Shown here: positions 1-4,971 of the stretch, piece after piece
Layout of the letters: each line of letters starts with the position of its first letter
Numbering within the stretch: position 1 is the stretch's first letter
Assembly: GCA_002498285.1 (NCBI GenBank)
Contig: DAGU01000015.1
Span: forward strand, 10,570-15,590
Length of the DNA: 5,021 bases
Reading direction: 5' to 3'
Source: Methanomassiliicoccus sp. UBA386
GTDB lineage: Archaea > Thermoplasmatota > Thermoplasmata > Methanomassiliicoccales > Methanomassiliicoccaceae
The notes under the pieces: model-generated
Seen by the model: only the letters and a program-made list of their open reading frames with translations
What the model was told of the DNA's origin: nothing
Database searches by the model: none
Translations under genes and position numbers: made by a program

Positions 1-21
1 CGGAAGAGATCGACCGGGCGT

Positions 22-897
22 TCATAGGCCTATGGATGACCACCCGGATGCCATCTCGCGGCCGCGCAGCAGCTCCTGAAGGCGATCGGGCGTGAAGGTC
101 CCCTCCTCGATTATGATGCCAGTGAATCTCTCGACAGGGGTGCATTCGAACAGTTGGGACCGTTCACCCGGACCATCCGCCGGTTCGCCCTCCGTTACGA
201 CCATATCGGGCAGCGCCACGGGAGAGAACTTGCTCTGTCCGCATACCGCGTATGCGAGTCGGCCATTGGAGCGGGCGGCCTCCACAAGGGCCCTGGTGCC
301 CACCTTGTTCACCAGCCCCTGAGGCGTGAGCGAATCGGCGCCGGTGAGGGCGCAGCCGGCCTCGGCCATTCGGGCGAAGACGTTGGAATCAGGTACGATC
401 TCCGTTTCGATGCCCCTGTCCCACAGCTTCCTGGCGAACTGCCGCCCCTCGCCGCCGGGGAGCGATTCCGCCACCGTTACCCTCAGCGGCCGGCGGGACG
501 CGATCGAGCCAAGCACAGCGCTGACCGTGCCAGAATAGGATGAGGTGACGATCCAGTCGGCGGCGATCGTGCTAGCGGCCATCTCGGCTATCGACGCTAC
601 GGAGCGGCGCTCCCGCTCCATCATGGCCTCCACCGCTCCACGGATCCCGTGCACTCCTTCCGGACCCTGTTCAGCCTCGAGCATGATCACGTTGGCCAGA
701 TTGAAGAGCGTGGCAATGCTCGGTTTGGCCATGTGAAGACGTATGCCGAACTCCGTCCACTCCGAGGCCGGCAGCGCGGCGATGTGCTCGTCGGAAAGCG
801 AGAGGACCGACGCGGCGGCCTTGGACAGCATCTCCGATGCTCCGGAGTGAGCGTCGCCGGCCACCGCAGCCGCTATTTCCTGCAATCGAGGGTCCAT
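22..897 (-). CDS. IF-2B family protein (eIF2B-alpha/ribose-1,5-bisphosphate isomerase-like), catalytic Cys not conserved
   Basis: The 291-residue product matches the IF-2B superfamily, which includes eIF2B alpha/beta/delta, methylthioribose-1-phosphate isomerase (MtnA) and archaeal ribose-1,5-bisphosphate isomerase. An N-terminal helical region (about 1-110) is followed by a Rossmann-like C-terminal domain with family landmarks: VTVAESLPGGEGRQFA (140-155), GIETEIVPDS (162-171), GADSLTPQGLVNKVGT (186-201) and YAVCGQSKF (216-224). D188 sits where the isomerases have their catalytic Asp. In the strand IVTSSYSGTV (116-125), the isomerase THC motif reads TSS, so the catalytic Cys appears to be Ser120; eIF2B alpha also lacks this Cys (THAYS). 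The ATG at 895-897 is the only canonical start before the upstream gene, and no good Shine-Dalgarno precedes it. The gene lies 41 nt after the DUF835 stop, probably co-transcribed. Family assignment is firm; isomerase activity is doubtful and the exact role is unknown. Confidence 0.87.
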   Translation of the reverse strand: MDPRLQEIAAAVAGDAHSGASEMLSKAAASVLSLSDEHIAALPASEWTEFGIRLHMAKPSIATLFNLANVIMLEAEQGPEGVHGIRGAVEAMMERERRSVASIAEMAASTIAADWIVTSSYSGTVSAVLGSIASRRPLRVTVAESLPGGEGRQFARKLWDRGIETEIVPDSNVFARMAEAGCALTGADSLTPQGLVNKVGTRALVEAARSNGRLAYAVCGQSKFSPVALPDMVVTEGEPADGPGERSQLFECTPVERFTGIIIEEGTFTPDRLQELLRGREMASGWSSIGL

Positions 898-938
898 GGC
901 GGACGGATTGGATACCTCGTCCTTATCGTTTGCCTTGC

Positions 939-1412
939 TCAGGTGTAGCTGGATACTACCTCGTCGGAGATCTCCTCCAGCATGACCAGCTTCTCCGGGT
1001 AGTGGTTATGCGGGTCCAGGCTGATCAGCAGATTGCTGCCCTTGGCGTTGACCTGCTCTTGGGTGCGGGCCAGAACGTCGAGGACGGGCCTGAACCCGTT
1101 CCACATCTCCAGGACGTCAAGGCCGTTGAGGACCACTATCCCGTCGCTGTTCTCAGACAGGAAGTCCATTATGTTCCGCTCAAAAACGTTGAGGTTCATC
1201 GGGGGAATGCATTCGGGTTTGGGCCGGGTGCTGAGCCACATGGTCGATAGTCTCGTCTCGTCAAAATCCAGCTGCGTGCGCAGCAGTCGGGGCGGATTCT
1301 TCGAGATGTACAGGGTCTTCCGTCCCTTGTCGAGCTCTTTCCTCAGCACCTGGTGCGTTCGTAGCGGCACTCTTTCCTCGAACAGATAGAACTTGCCTTG
1401 CGTTAGCTTCAG
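939..1412 (-). CDS. DUF835 domain protein, probable CTG start (a GTG at 1370 is the canonical alternative)
   Basis: This is a small soluble protein consisting of one DUF835 domain, an archaeal domain of unknown function often attached to PAS, receiver or membrane sensor regions. Family-like stretches in order are GKFYLFEE, LYISKNPPRLLR, STMWLSTRP, VFERNIMDFL, DGIVVLNGLDVL and SNLLISLDPH. From the GTG at 1368-1370 the product has 143 residues, but the first strand of the domain (GKFYLFEE) is encoded upstream of it. The frame is open back to a TGA at 1428-1430 and contains no ATG, GTG or TTG there. A strong GGAGGA (1419-1424) lies 6 nt before an in-frame CTG (1410-1412), giving 157 residues with the complete domain. 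I therefore prefer the CTG start, by inference. The stop TGA is at 939-941. It is the first gene of a likely two-gene transcript with the IF-2B-like gene. Being stand-alone, it may act as a partner in signalling, which is speculative. Confidence 0.83.
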   Translation of the reverse strand: MKLTQGKFYLFEERVPLRTHQVLRKELDKGRKTLYISKNPPRLLRTQLDFDETRLSTMWLSTRPKPECIPPMNLNVFERNIMDFLSENSDGIVVLNGLDVLEMWNGFRPVLDVLARTQEQVNAKGSNLLISLDPHNHYPEKLVMLEEISDEVVSSYT

Positions 1413-1418
1413 ATTAAC

Positions 1419-1424
1419 TCCTCC
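1419..1424 (-). promoter_or_regulatory. Shine-Dalgarno GGAGGA of the DUF835 gene
   Basis: The minus strand reads GGAGGA here, 6 nt before the in-frame CTG at 1410-1412. It lies more than 45 nt from the first canonical start codon (GTG at 1370), far too distant to serve it. This site is the main reason for preferring the upstream non-canonical start. Confidence 0.6.
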
Positions 1425-1488
1425 AGTTCACCCTAGCCTCCTGCAACTTCAGGTCTCTATTAACCTGTTTCCCGCCGATTAATCCTCA

Positions 1489-1530
1489 ATATGGGAATTC
1501 TATCGCAAAATAAGCGCATATGGAATTCTG
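1489..1530. repeat. Tandem repeat AGAATTCC(C)ATAT, candidate operator
   Basis: On the minus strand the spacer contains AGAATTCCATAT and AGAATTCCCATAT. Their GAATTC cores (1523-1528 and 1495-1500) are 28 nt apart, so the copies lie in the same orientation. They lie directly downstream of the TATA-like TATAAAG at 1531-1537 and straddle the predicted transcription start of the DUF835 gene, where a repressor would typically bind. The repeat is directly visible; the operator function is inferred. Confidence 0.4.
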
Positions 1531-1537
1531 CTTTATA
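1531..1537 (-). promoter_or_regulatory. TATA-like box, probable promoter of the DUF835/IF-2B-like pair
   Basis: The minus strand reads GCATATAAAGC around this point, the best TATA-like match upstream of the DUF835 gene. With usual archaeal spacing (about 25 nt), transcription would begin near 1508, leaving a 5' leader of about 95 nt that includes the GGAGGA site. Other A/T-rich stretches in 1560-1645 could serve instead, so the assignment is tentative. Confidence 0.4.
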
Positions 1538-1645
1538 TGCAAATGCTAACATTTCATCCCGACTTCGCCAAATATGCACTATCTTCATGATATTGGGCCG
1601 CCAGGCTGGCTAGACAAATATTTGCATTATTATCATATATTGCGG

Positions 1646-1650
1646 AAAAA
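1646..1650 (-). terminator. T-run terminator of the RNase P RNA gene
   Basis: The minus strand reads CGCTTTTTCC seven bases after the 3' strand of the P1 helix. A short run of T residues is the common archaeal termination signal, and its position immediately after the predicted RNA end supports both this call and the RNA boundary. Confidence 0.55.
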
Positions 1651-1657
1651 GCGAGGG

Positions 1658-1955
1658 GGTCAGGTGAGGGTAGTAGGCCCCCTTCTGTTTCAGGCAGCAT
1701 TCAACTAAGCACCCTACCCGTCGGTCCCGAGTGGTCATCCCGACTGTTTGGGCTTGCTCCGGTGGGGAGTCGCCGTTTCACCAAATCCCGGACCAACGTC
1801 ATCGTCTGCGAATCATCCTCGGTCCGGGCTGTGTCGTTTCTGCGCCCTTGCCCTGGCTCTCACCAGCCCACTTGCGTAGGCCACCTTCTCGTGGAGGGGG
1901 GACCTTCCTCAGCTGGGCTTTCGCCCTACCGTCGGCCGCCCTCCCTCTCCTGACC
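1658..1955 (-). ncRNA. rnpB: RNase P RNA (archaeal type A-like)
   Basis: This is the catalytic RNA of ribonuclease P, which removes 5' leaders from precursor tRNAs. Read on the minus strand, it contains the conserved regions in order: GAGGAAGGTCC (1900-1910, CR-I), GCAGAAACGACACAGCCC (CR-II/III area, about 1828-1845), GGTGAAACGG and AGCAAGCCCAAACAG (CR-IV area, about 1743-1783), and TTAGTTGAATGCTGCC followed by ACAGAAGGGGGCCTA (CR-V area, about 1675-1709). The two ends pair as P1: GGTCAGG-A-GAGGG at the 5' end against CCCTC-A-CCTGACC at the 3' end, i.e. 12 base pairs around an A:A mismatch. The resulting length, 298 nt, is normal for archaeal RNase P RNA. A TATA box about 25 nt upstream and a T-run immediately downstream agree with these ends. 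Exact ends may differ by a few bases. No protein-coding reading of this stretch is credible. Confidence 0.94.
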
Positions 1956-1974
1956 AGTCTGTCCAAGAACACCG

Positions 1975-1984
1975 TTATATTTAA
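1975..1984 (-). promoter_or_regulatory. TATA box of the RNase P RNA gene
   Basis: The minus strand reads TTAAATATAA here, centred about 24-25 nt from the predicted RNA 5' end at 1955, which is the expected archaeal TATA-to-start distance. The sequence is A/T-rich on both strands (plus strand TTATATTTAATAATAA), so it could also serve transcription of the plus-strand gene that begins at 2080. Confidence 0.6.
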
Positions 1985-1995
1985 TAATAAGGTTT

Positions 1996-2000
1996 GGAGG
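1996..2000 (+). promoter_or_regulatory. Possible Shine-Dalgarno GGAGG
   Basis: GGAGG, followed by a run of G, lies 9 nt before the ATG at 2010-2012. It is the only ribosome-binding-like site between the A/T-rich promoter region and the gene at 2080. If transcription begins near 2005-2010, as the TATA position would predict, this motif would fall outside the mRNA, so its role is uncertain. Confidence 0.3.
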
Positions 2001-2009
2001 GGGGATCAA

Positions 2010-2072
2010 ATGGAATTATGCTTGCCAACATGTCCTCATGCTAGGCTATTTCTAAACCGATGCATATTATGA
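2010..2072 (+). CDS. Possible 20-codon upstream leader ORF
   Basis: A short frame begins with ATG at 2010, runs 20 codons (MELCLPTCPHARLFLNRCIL) and stops with TGA at 2070-2072, seven nt before the ATG of the next gene at 2080. It is preceded by GGAGG, whereas the next gene has no visible ribosome-binding site, so translation could be coupled. The peptide carries three Cys (4, 8, 18) and precedes a Cys-rich protein. It may equally be a chance ORF; there is no homology argument. Confidence 0.25.
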   Translation: MELCLPTCPHARLFLNRCIL

Positions 2073-2079
2073 ACATGTC

Positions 2080-2790
2080 ATGTCGACCGTTATCTGCCTG
2101 GGGGGCGGAGAGATCGGCCGTCTGGGGGTCCGGAGCCTGTTGGGCGATGGCGCGAGGGTGCTGGTGGTGGACCCTGACGAGAGCTGCCTGGCCAGGCCGT
2201 TATGTCAGCGTCGGGTCGATTCCGCCGATGAGGTCCTGGATTGCGCTGAGGGGCGGGCGCTATACCTGAAAGGGGATGGGGTCGATGTCCTGACGGATGT
2301 TCTGCAGCGATGGACCCCTGATCAAGTGGTACCCGCCGCGCCGGGGCACCTAGCCGCCCGCCTGGCAATGGCATGGTCGCTCAGGTCCTACAGGCCTATC
2401 GTTTCCTTCGGAGGCCCCCTCCTGAAGATGGTCGACGCACTTCCTGCCGATACCGTGCAGCTGATCGACAGCGTCCAGGGCGTGCTGGCCGCCAGCCACA
2501 TGCCTTCCGATATGCGCTGTCGGGAAGGGTGCGAACAGCCATCCGTCTGCCCGGCGACAGGTAAGGAACTAACGCCCATGCACCAGCTCGTCGACCGGGC
2601 TCTGGCGGAGACGGTGGACCGGCGCTCGGTGATGGTGACCATCGGAACGAAGGTTGGAGCGATCCGGGGGGGCGACATAAGAGAGATGCTTGACGTCCTG
2701 GACAGCTTAGGGGCGGCCATGACCATGGGCATAGCGACATCATGCCGGTGCCACGCCATCGTGAACATCTTCCGGTTTGGGAGCGAGTGA
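2080..2790 (+). CDS. Uncharacterised Rossmann-like protein with Cys clusters
   Basis: The 236-residue product was not recognised as a named family. It opens with a nucleotide-binding-like strand-loop-helix: VICLGGGEIGRLGVRSLL (4-21), followed by RVLVVDPDE (26-34), where an acidic residue closes the second strand as in NAD-binding Rossmann folds. A Cys cluster CREGCEQPSVCPATG (C147, C151, C157) lies in the middle, and SCRCH (C222, C224, H225) lies near the C terminus after a conserved-looking KVGAIRGGDIREML stretch. The protein has nine Cys in all, suggesting metal or Fe-S binding. It has no signal peptide or membrane span and is probably cytoplasmic. The ATG at 2080 is the only canonical start after the in-frame stop at 2053-2055. 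It lacks a Shine-Dalgarno, so it is either leaderless or coupled to a short upstream ORF. It lies between RNase P RNA and tRNA-Leu, which gives no clear functional hint. Confidence 0.82.
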   Translation: MSTVICLGGGEIGRLGVRSLLGDGARVLVVDPDESCLARPLCQRRVDSADEVLDCAEGRALYLKGDGVDVLTDVLQRWTPDQVVPAAPGHLAARLAMAWSLRSYRPIVSFGGPLLKMVDALPADTVQLIDSVQGVLAASHMPSDMRCREGCEQPSVCPATGKELTPMHQLVDRALAETVDRRSVMVTIGTKVGAIRGGDIREMLDVLDSLGAAMTMGIATSCRCHAIVNIFRFGSE

Positions 2791-2857
2791 GCATTGCGTC
2801 ACGAGCTCCACCAATCCCACGTCAGGGAATGTCCACATGCCCATGGGGAAGGAAAAG

Positions 2858-2866
2858 TTAATAAAT
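2858..2866 (+). promoter_or_regulatory. TATA box of tRNA-Leu
   Basis: GTTAATAAATGG, with core TTAATAAAT, stands out in otherwise GC-rich sequence. It is centred about 30 nt before the first tRNA base, consistent with an archaeal promoter and a short 5' leader for RNase P to remove. Confidence 0.55.
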
Positions 2867-2891
2867 GGCTCCAGTATTGTGCTGCTCTAAC

Positions 2892-2978
2892 GCAGGGGTA
2901 GCCAAGCTTGGCCAACGGCGCAAGGTTGAGGGCCTTGTCCTTAGTGGTCCGAGGGTTCAAATCCCTTCCCCTGCACCA
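2892..2978 (+). tRNA. tRNA-Leu (anticodon GAG), CCA encoded
   Basis: The cloverleaf is complete. The acceptor stem GCAGGGG (2892-2898) pairs with CCCCTGC (2968-2974), followed by discriminator A and an encoded CCA (2976-2978). The D stem is GCC/GGC around AAGCTTGGCCAAC. The anticodon stem CAAGG/CCTTG (2921-2925 and 2933-2937) encloses the loop TTGAGGG, giving anticodon GAG at 2928-2930, which reads CUC and CUU leucine codons. A 13-nt variable arm (2938-2950) marks a class II tRNA, as expected for Leu. The T arm is GAGGG-TTCAAAT-CCCTT (2951-2967) with one G:T wobble. No intron is present. Confidence 0.97.
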
Positions 2979-3025
2979 TAAACCACAACATCTGGCTCAC
3001 TTCTAACGGGGGCCGAAAAGGGCGG

Positions 3026-3030
3026 TTTTT
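3026..3030 (+). terminator. Possible T-run terminator after tRNA-Leu
   Basis: TTTTT follows a G-rich stretch 48 nt downstream of the tRNA CCA end and is the first T-run after the gene. On the minus strand a shorter TTTT (3016-3019) lies in the same place and could help end transcription from the convergent membrane-protein gene. The rest of the spacer 2979-3223 shows no convincing gene. Confidence 0.35.
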
Positions 3031-3223
3031 ATCAGGGGTTTGGTGGCCGACACCTAGTTCATCAGGCGATGCTGTCAGGAAGGCCGTTCTCTCACCGAAC
3101 ATCGGGAAGCGTAAGATCCTCTCGGCTCGTGAGCATGTCATTTCGCGGGTCGCTGGATCCCTTCCTCACTCTTCTCAATGCCTCGTCCTCAACAACTCCC
3201 CGATGCCTGCCTTGCCCGACCGC

Positions 3224-4318
3224 TCAGACCAGCAGCTTGGTGAACGCCAGAAGAAGGACGAGCTGGGCAAGCCAGACCACTCCGGTGAGCGGCAGGAGCC
3301 GCCTCCCCGCGCTGATGGTCTGCCGGAGGTCCATGGCCAGCCCCACCCCGGCCATGGCGATGGTGAGCACCGAGGCCGACACGTTGATAAGCGCCGTCCG
3401 CACGGAGTCGCCCATCTGAGGCTCTAGGACCAGCAGCACGGAGACCGCGACGGCCACCGCCACGAACGCCAGCAGGAAGCCCTGCGGTTTGACCGGCATG
3501 CCCTCCACGGCGTTGCCGGCCTGCCGAGAGAACAGACGCGCCAGGTAGTAGGCGACCACCACCAGCATGGCCACCCTGACCATCTTGTAGGCCAGCACCA
3601 GACCCAGGATGTCCCCGCCCCCCAGGGCGCTAGAGTAGATCTCCGCCGCCGGGACGACGTTCCCGATCTCATGCAGCGAGCCGCCGATCAGCACGGCCGA
3701 TTGCGCATCGTCCAGGCCAACCACCGTGGCGAGCCAGGGTACGAAGAACACGCCCACCAGGCCGAGCAGGCTGATCACGCCGATGACGGCATGGAGGTTG
3801 TGAGGCCTTGCCCCGACGACCGGCGCAACGCACAAGCAGGCGGAGACGCCGCATACCGCGTTGCCGGTGCCGATGAGGGCAGAAGCGTCGCGTTCCAGTC
3901 TCCATCTGTTGCCGAGGTGGAAGGCCAAGCCTATGGTGAACGCCATCGTCGCCAGGATGATGACCATGCCGGCAGGGGACGCTCTTGAGAGCACATCGAC
4001 GGTAACGCGCGCCCCCATGAGCGCGATGGCCACGCGGAGAAGGTACTTGCTCGAGTATGACGCTCCAGGGGATAGCGGCCTTAAGGCGATGGGCAACCCC
4101 AGCAACAGCGCGAGGACGATGGGGCCCACCTTGGCCAGGGCTGAGAACACGGGATCGCTGACGAAAAGCTCGGCGGGCAGCACGCGGGGGCCGTTCTCGA
4201 ACAGCGTTCCCCTTGTGACGATGTATGAGACCGTGGCCAGGAGGATGCACGCTACGATCCCCGGGGCCTCTTTCCTCCCTAGAGCATAGTAGCCTCTCAG
4301 ATCATCACGGTAGGACAA
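3224..4318 (-). CDS. YeiH/UPF0324 family integral membrane protein (putative sulfate exporter family)
   Basis: The 364-residue product has roughly ten to eleven hydrophobic spans (e.g. 20-36, 60-79, 91-108, 116-134, 175-200, 236-260, 280-298, 308-328, 342-362) and the hallmarks of the UPF0324/YeiH family (Pfam Cons_hypoth698): LLLGLPIALR (71-80), GTGNAVCGVSA (150-160) and IGGSLHEIGNVVPAA (211-225), followed by the charged KMVRVAML (245-252). Databases often label the family putative sulfate exporter, but the substrate is not firmly established, so the label is only a family name. Translation begins with TTG at 4316-4318: the frame is closed by TGA at 4331-4333 and there is no ATG or GTG between, while GGAGGG sits 5 nt upstream. 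It follows TBP by 59 nt on the same strand and may be co-transcribed, but it has its own strong ribosome-binding site. Length is normal for the family and the gene looks intact. Confidence 0.92.
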   Translation of the reverse strand: MSYRDDLRGYYALGRKEAPGIVACILLATVSYIVTRGTLFENGPRVLPAELFVSDPVFSALAKVGPIVLALLLGLPIALRPLSPGASYSSKYLLRVAIALMGARVTVDVLSRASPAGMVIILATMAFTIGLAFHLGNRWRLERDASALIGTGNAVCGVSACLCVAPVVGARPHNLHAVIGVISLLGLVGVFFVPWLATVVGLDDAQSAVLIGGSLHEIGNVVPAAEIYSSALGGGDILGLVLAYKMVRVAMLVVVAYYLARLFSRQAGNAVEGMPVKPQGFLLAFVAVAVAVSVLLVLEPQMGDSVRTALINVSASVLTIAMAGVGLAMDLRQTISAGRRLLPLTGVVWLAQLVLLLAFTKLLV

Positions 4319-4323
4319 TCGAA

Positions 4324-4329
4324 CCCTCC
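4324..4329 (-). promoter_or_regulatory. Shine-Dalgarno GGAGGG fixing the TTG start
   Basis: The minus strand reads CGGAGGGTTCGATTG. The GGAGGG is 5 nt from the TTG start codon, and the in-frame stop at 4331-4333 excludes any earlier start, so the non-ATG start is well supported. Confidence 0.75.
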
Positions 4330-4377
4330 GTCATGTCAGGATGATGTGTCGTACCAGCCGCTCCTCTGTTCCGGCGT

Positions 4378-4971
4378 TCAGATGAGCAGTTCGGCCGAGC
4401 GTAGTTCCTCGGTGATCTTCTCGACAGCCTCTTCCACATCCGACGGCTGCCTGGCCCCGGTGCACACCAGCCTGCCGGATCCGAACAATAGGATCACCAC
4501 CTTGGGCTCGGTCATGCGGTACACCAGGCCGGGGAACACCTCCGGCTCGTACTCCACCCGCTCCAAGCCCAGGGAGATAACGACCGATGTGAGGTTGACC
4601 GGCTGGCCCAGGTCTGCCGAGGCCACGATGTTCTGTACCTCGAAGACCGGCGCTTTGGCGATCTCTATGCCCGCCTTCCGTATATTGGCCACGACCGTCT
4701 CGATGGTCTTCTTGACCTGGTCGTGGGTCTTGGCCCCGGTGCACACCAGCTTGCCGCTGCGGAACAGGAGCGTGGCGGTCTTTGGGTCCTTGAGCCTGTA
4801 GACAAGCCCCGGGAATACCTGGGGGTCGTACTCCGCCCCATTGAGGTGGAGCGCAAGGGTGTTGAGGTCCAGCTCCGTGCCCAGGCTTGCAGATGCAACA
4901 ACGTTCTGAATGGTATAGTTCGAGATGGTAACGCCCCTGGTACGGTAAACATGGTCAAGTATAAGTTCCAT
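4378..4971 (-). CDS. tbp: TATA-box-binding protein (TBP)
   Basis: This is the general transcription factor that binds and bends the promoter TATA box and recruits TFB and RNA polymerase. The protein shows the pseudo-twofold saddle: repeat 1 at about 19-103 and repeat 2 at about 109-193. Matching motifs are IQNVVASASLG and VQNIVASADLG, VFPGLVYRL and VFPGLVYRM, and LLFRSGKLVCTGAK and LLFGSGRLVCTGAR. The four DNA-intercalating Phe (F53, F70, F146, F163) and the central Asn pair (N23, N114) are in place. From the ATG at 4969-4971 it has 197 residues, about 15 more than typical archaeal TBPs, because about 18 residues precede the core. There is no clear Shine-Dalgarno and no other ATG/GTG/TTG before the core, and the frame stays open upstream to the window edge, so the start is uncertain. 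There is no extended acidic C-terminal tail. It lies 59 nt upstream of the UPF0324 membrane-protein gene. Confidence 0.97.
   Translation of the reverse strand: MELILDHVYRTRGVTISNYTIQNVVASASLGTELDLNTLALHLNGAEYDPQVFPGLVYRLKDPKTATLLFRSGKLVCTGAKTHDQVKKTIETVVANIRKAGIEIAKAPVFEVQNIVASADLGQPVNLTSVVISLGLERVEYEPEVFPGLVYRMTEPKVVILLFGSGRLVCTGARQPSDVEEAVEKITEELRSAELLI

Noticed and set aside
837..1250. 137-residue plus-strand ORF
   Set aside because: It lies antisense across the DUF835 and IF-2B-like genes, both of which have clear family motifs, and shows none itself.
1491..1613. 40-codon plus-strand ORF in the AT-rich spacer
   Set aside because: It has no ribosome-binding site or domain signal, and it overlaps the probable DUF835 promoter on the other strand.
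1731..2072. 113-residue plus-strand ORF
   Set aside because: Most of it is antisense to the RNase P RNA and it resembles no protein. Only its last 20 codons, as a separate leader ORF, were kept as a low-confidence possibility.
2388..2794. Minus-strand ORFs of 126 and 132 residues
   Set aside because: Both are antisense shadows of the Rossmann-like gene, rich in Arg, Ser and Pro, without recognisable motifs.
3042..3054. Short hairpin GGTG-GCCGA-CACC in the convergent spacer
   Set aside because: A 4-bp stem is expected by chance and it is not followed by a T-run.
2941..3141. 66-residue minus-strand ORF ending GKGFEPSDH
   Set aside because: Its C-terminal end is the antisense translation of the tRNA-Leu 3' half, a well-known type of spurious protein. 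The remainder has no recognisable domain.
3669..4250. 193-residue minus-strand ORF
   Set aside because: It is a frame shadow of the UPF0324 membrane protein, with Arg/Pro/His-rich composition typical of an off-frame reading of GC-rich DNA.
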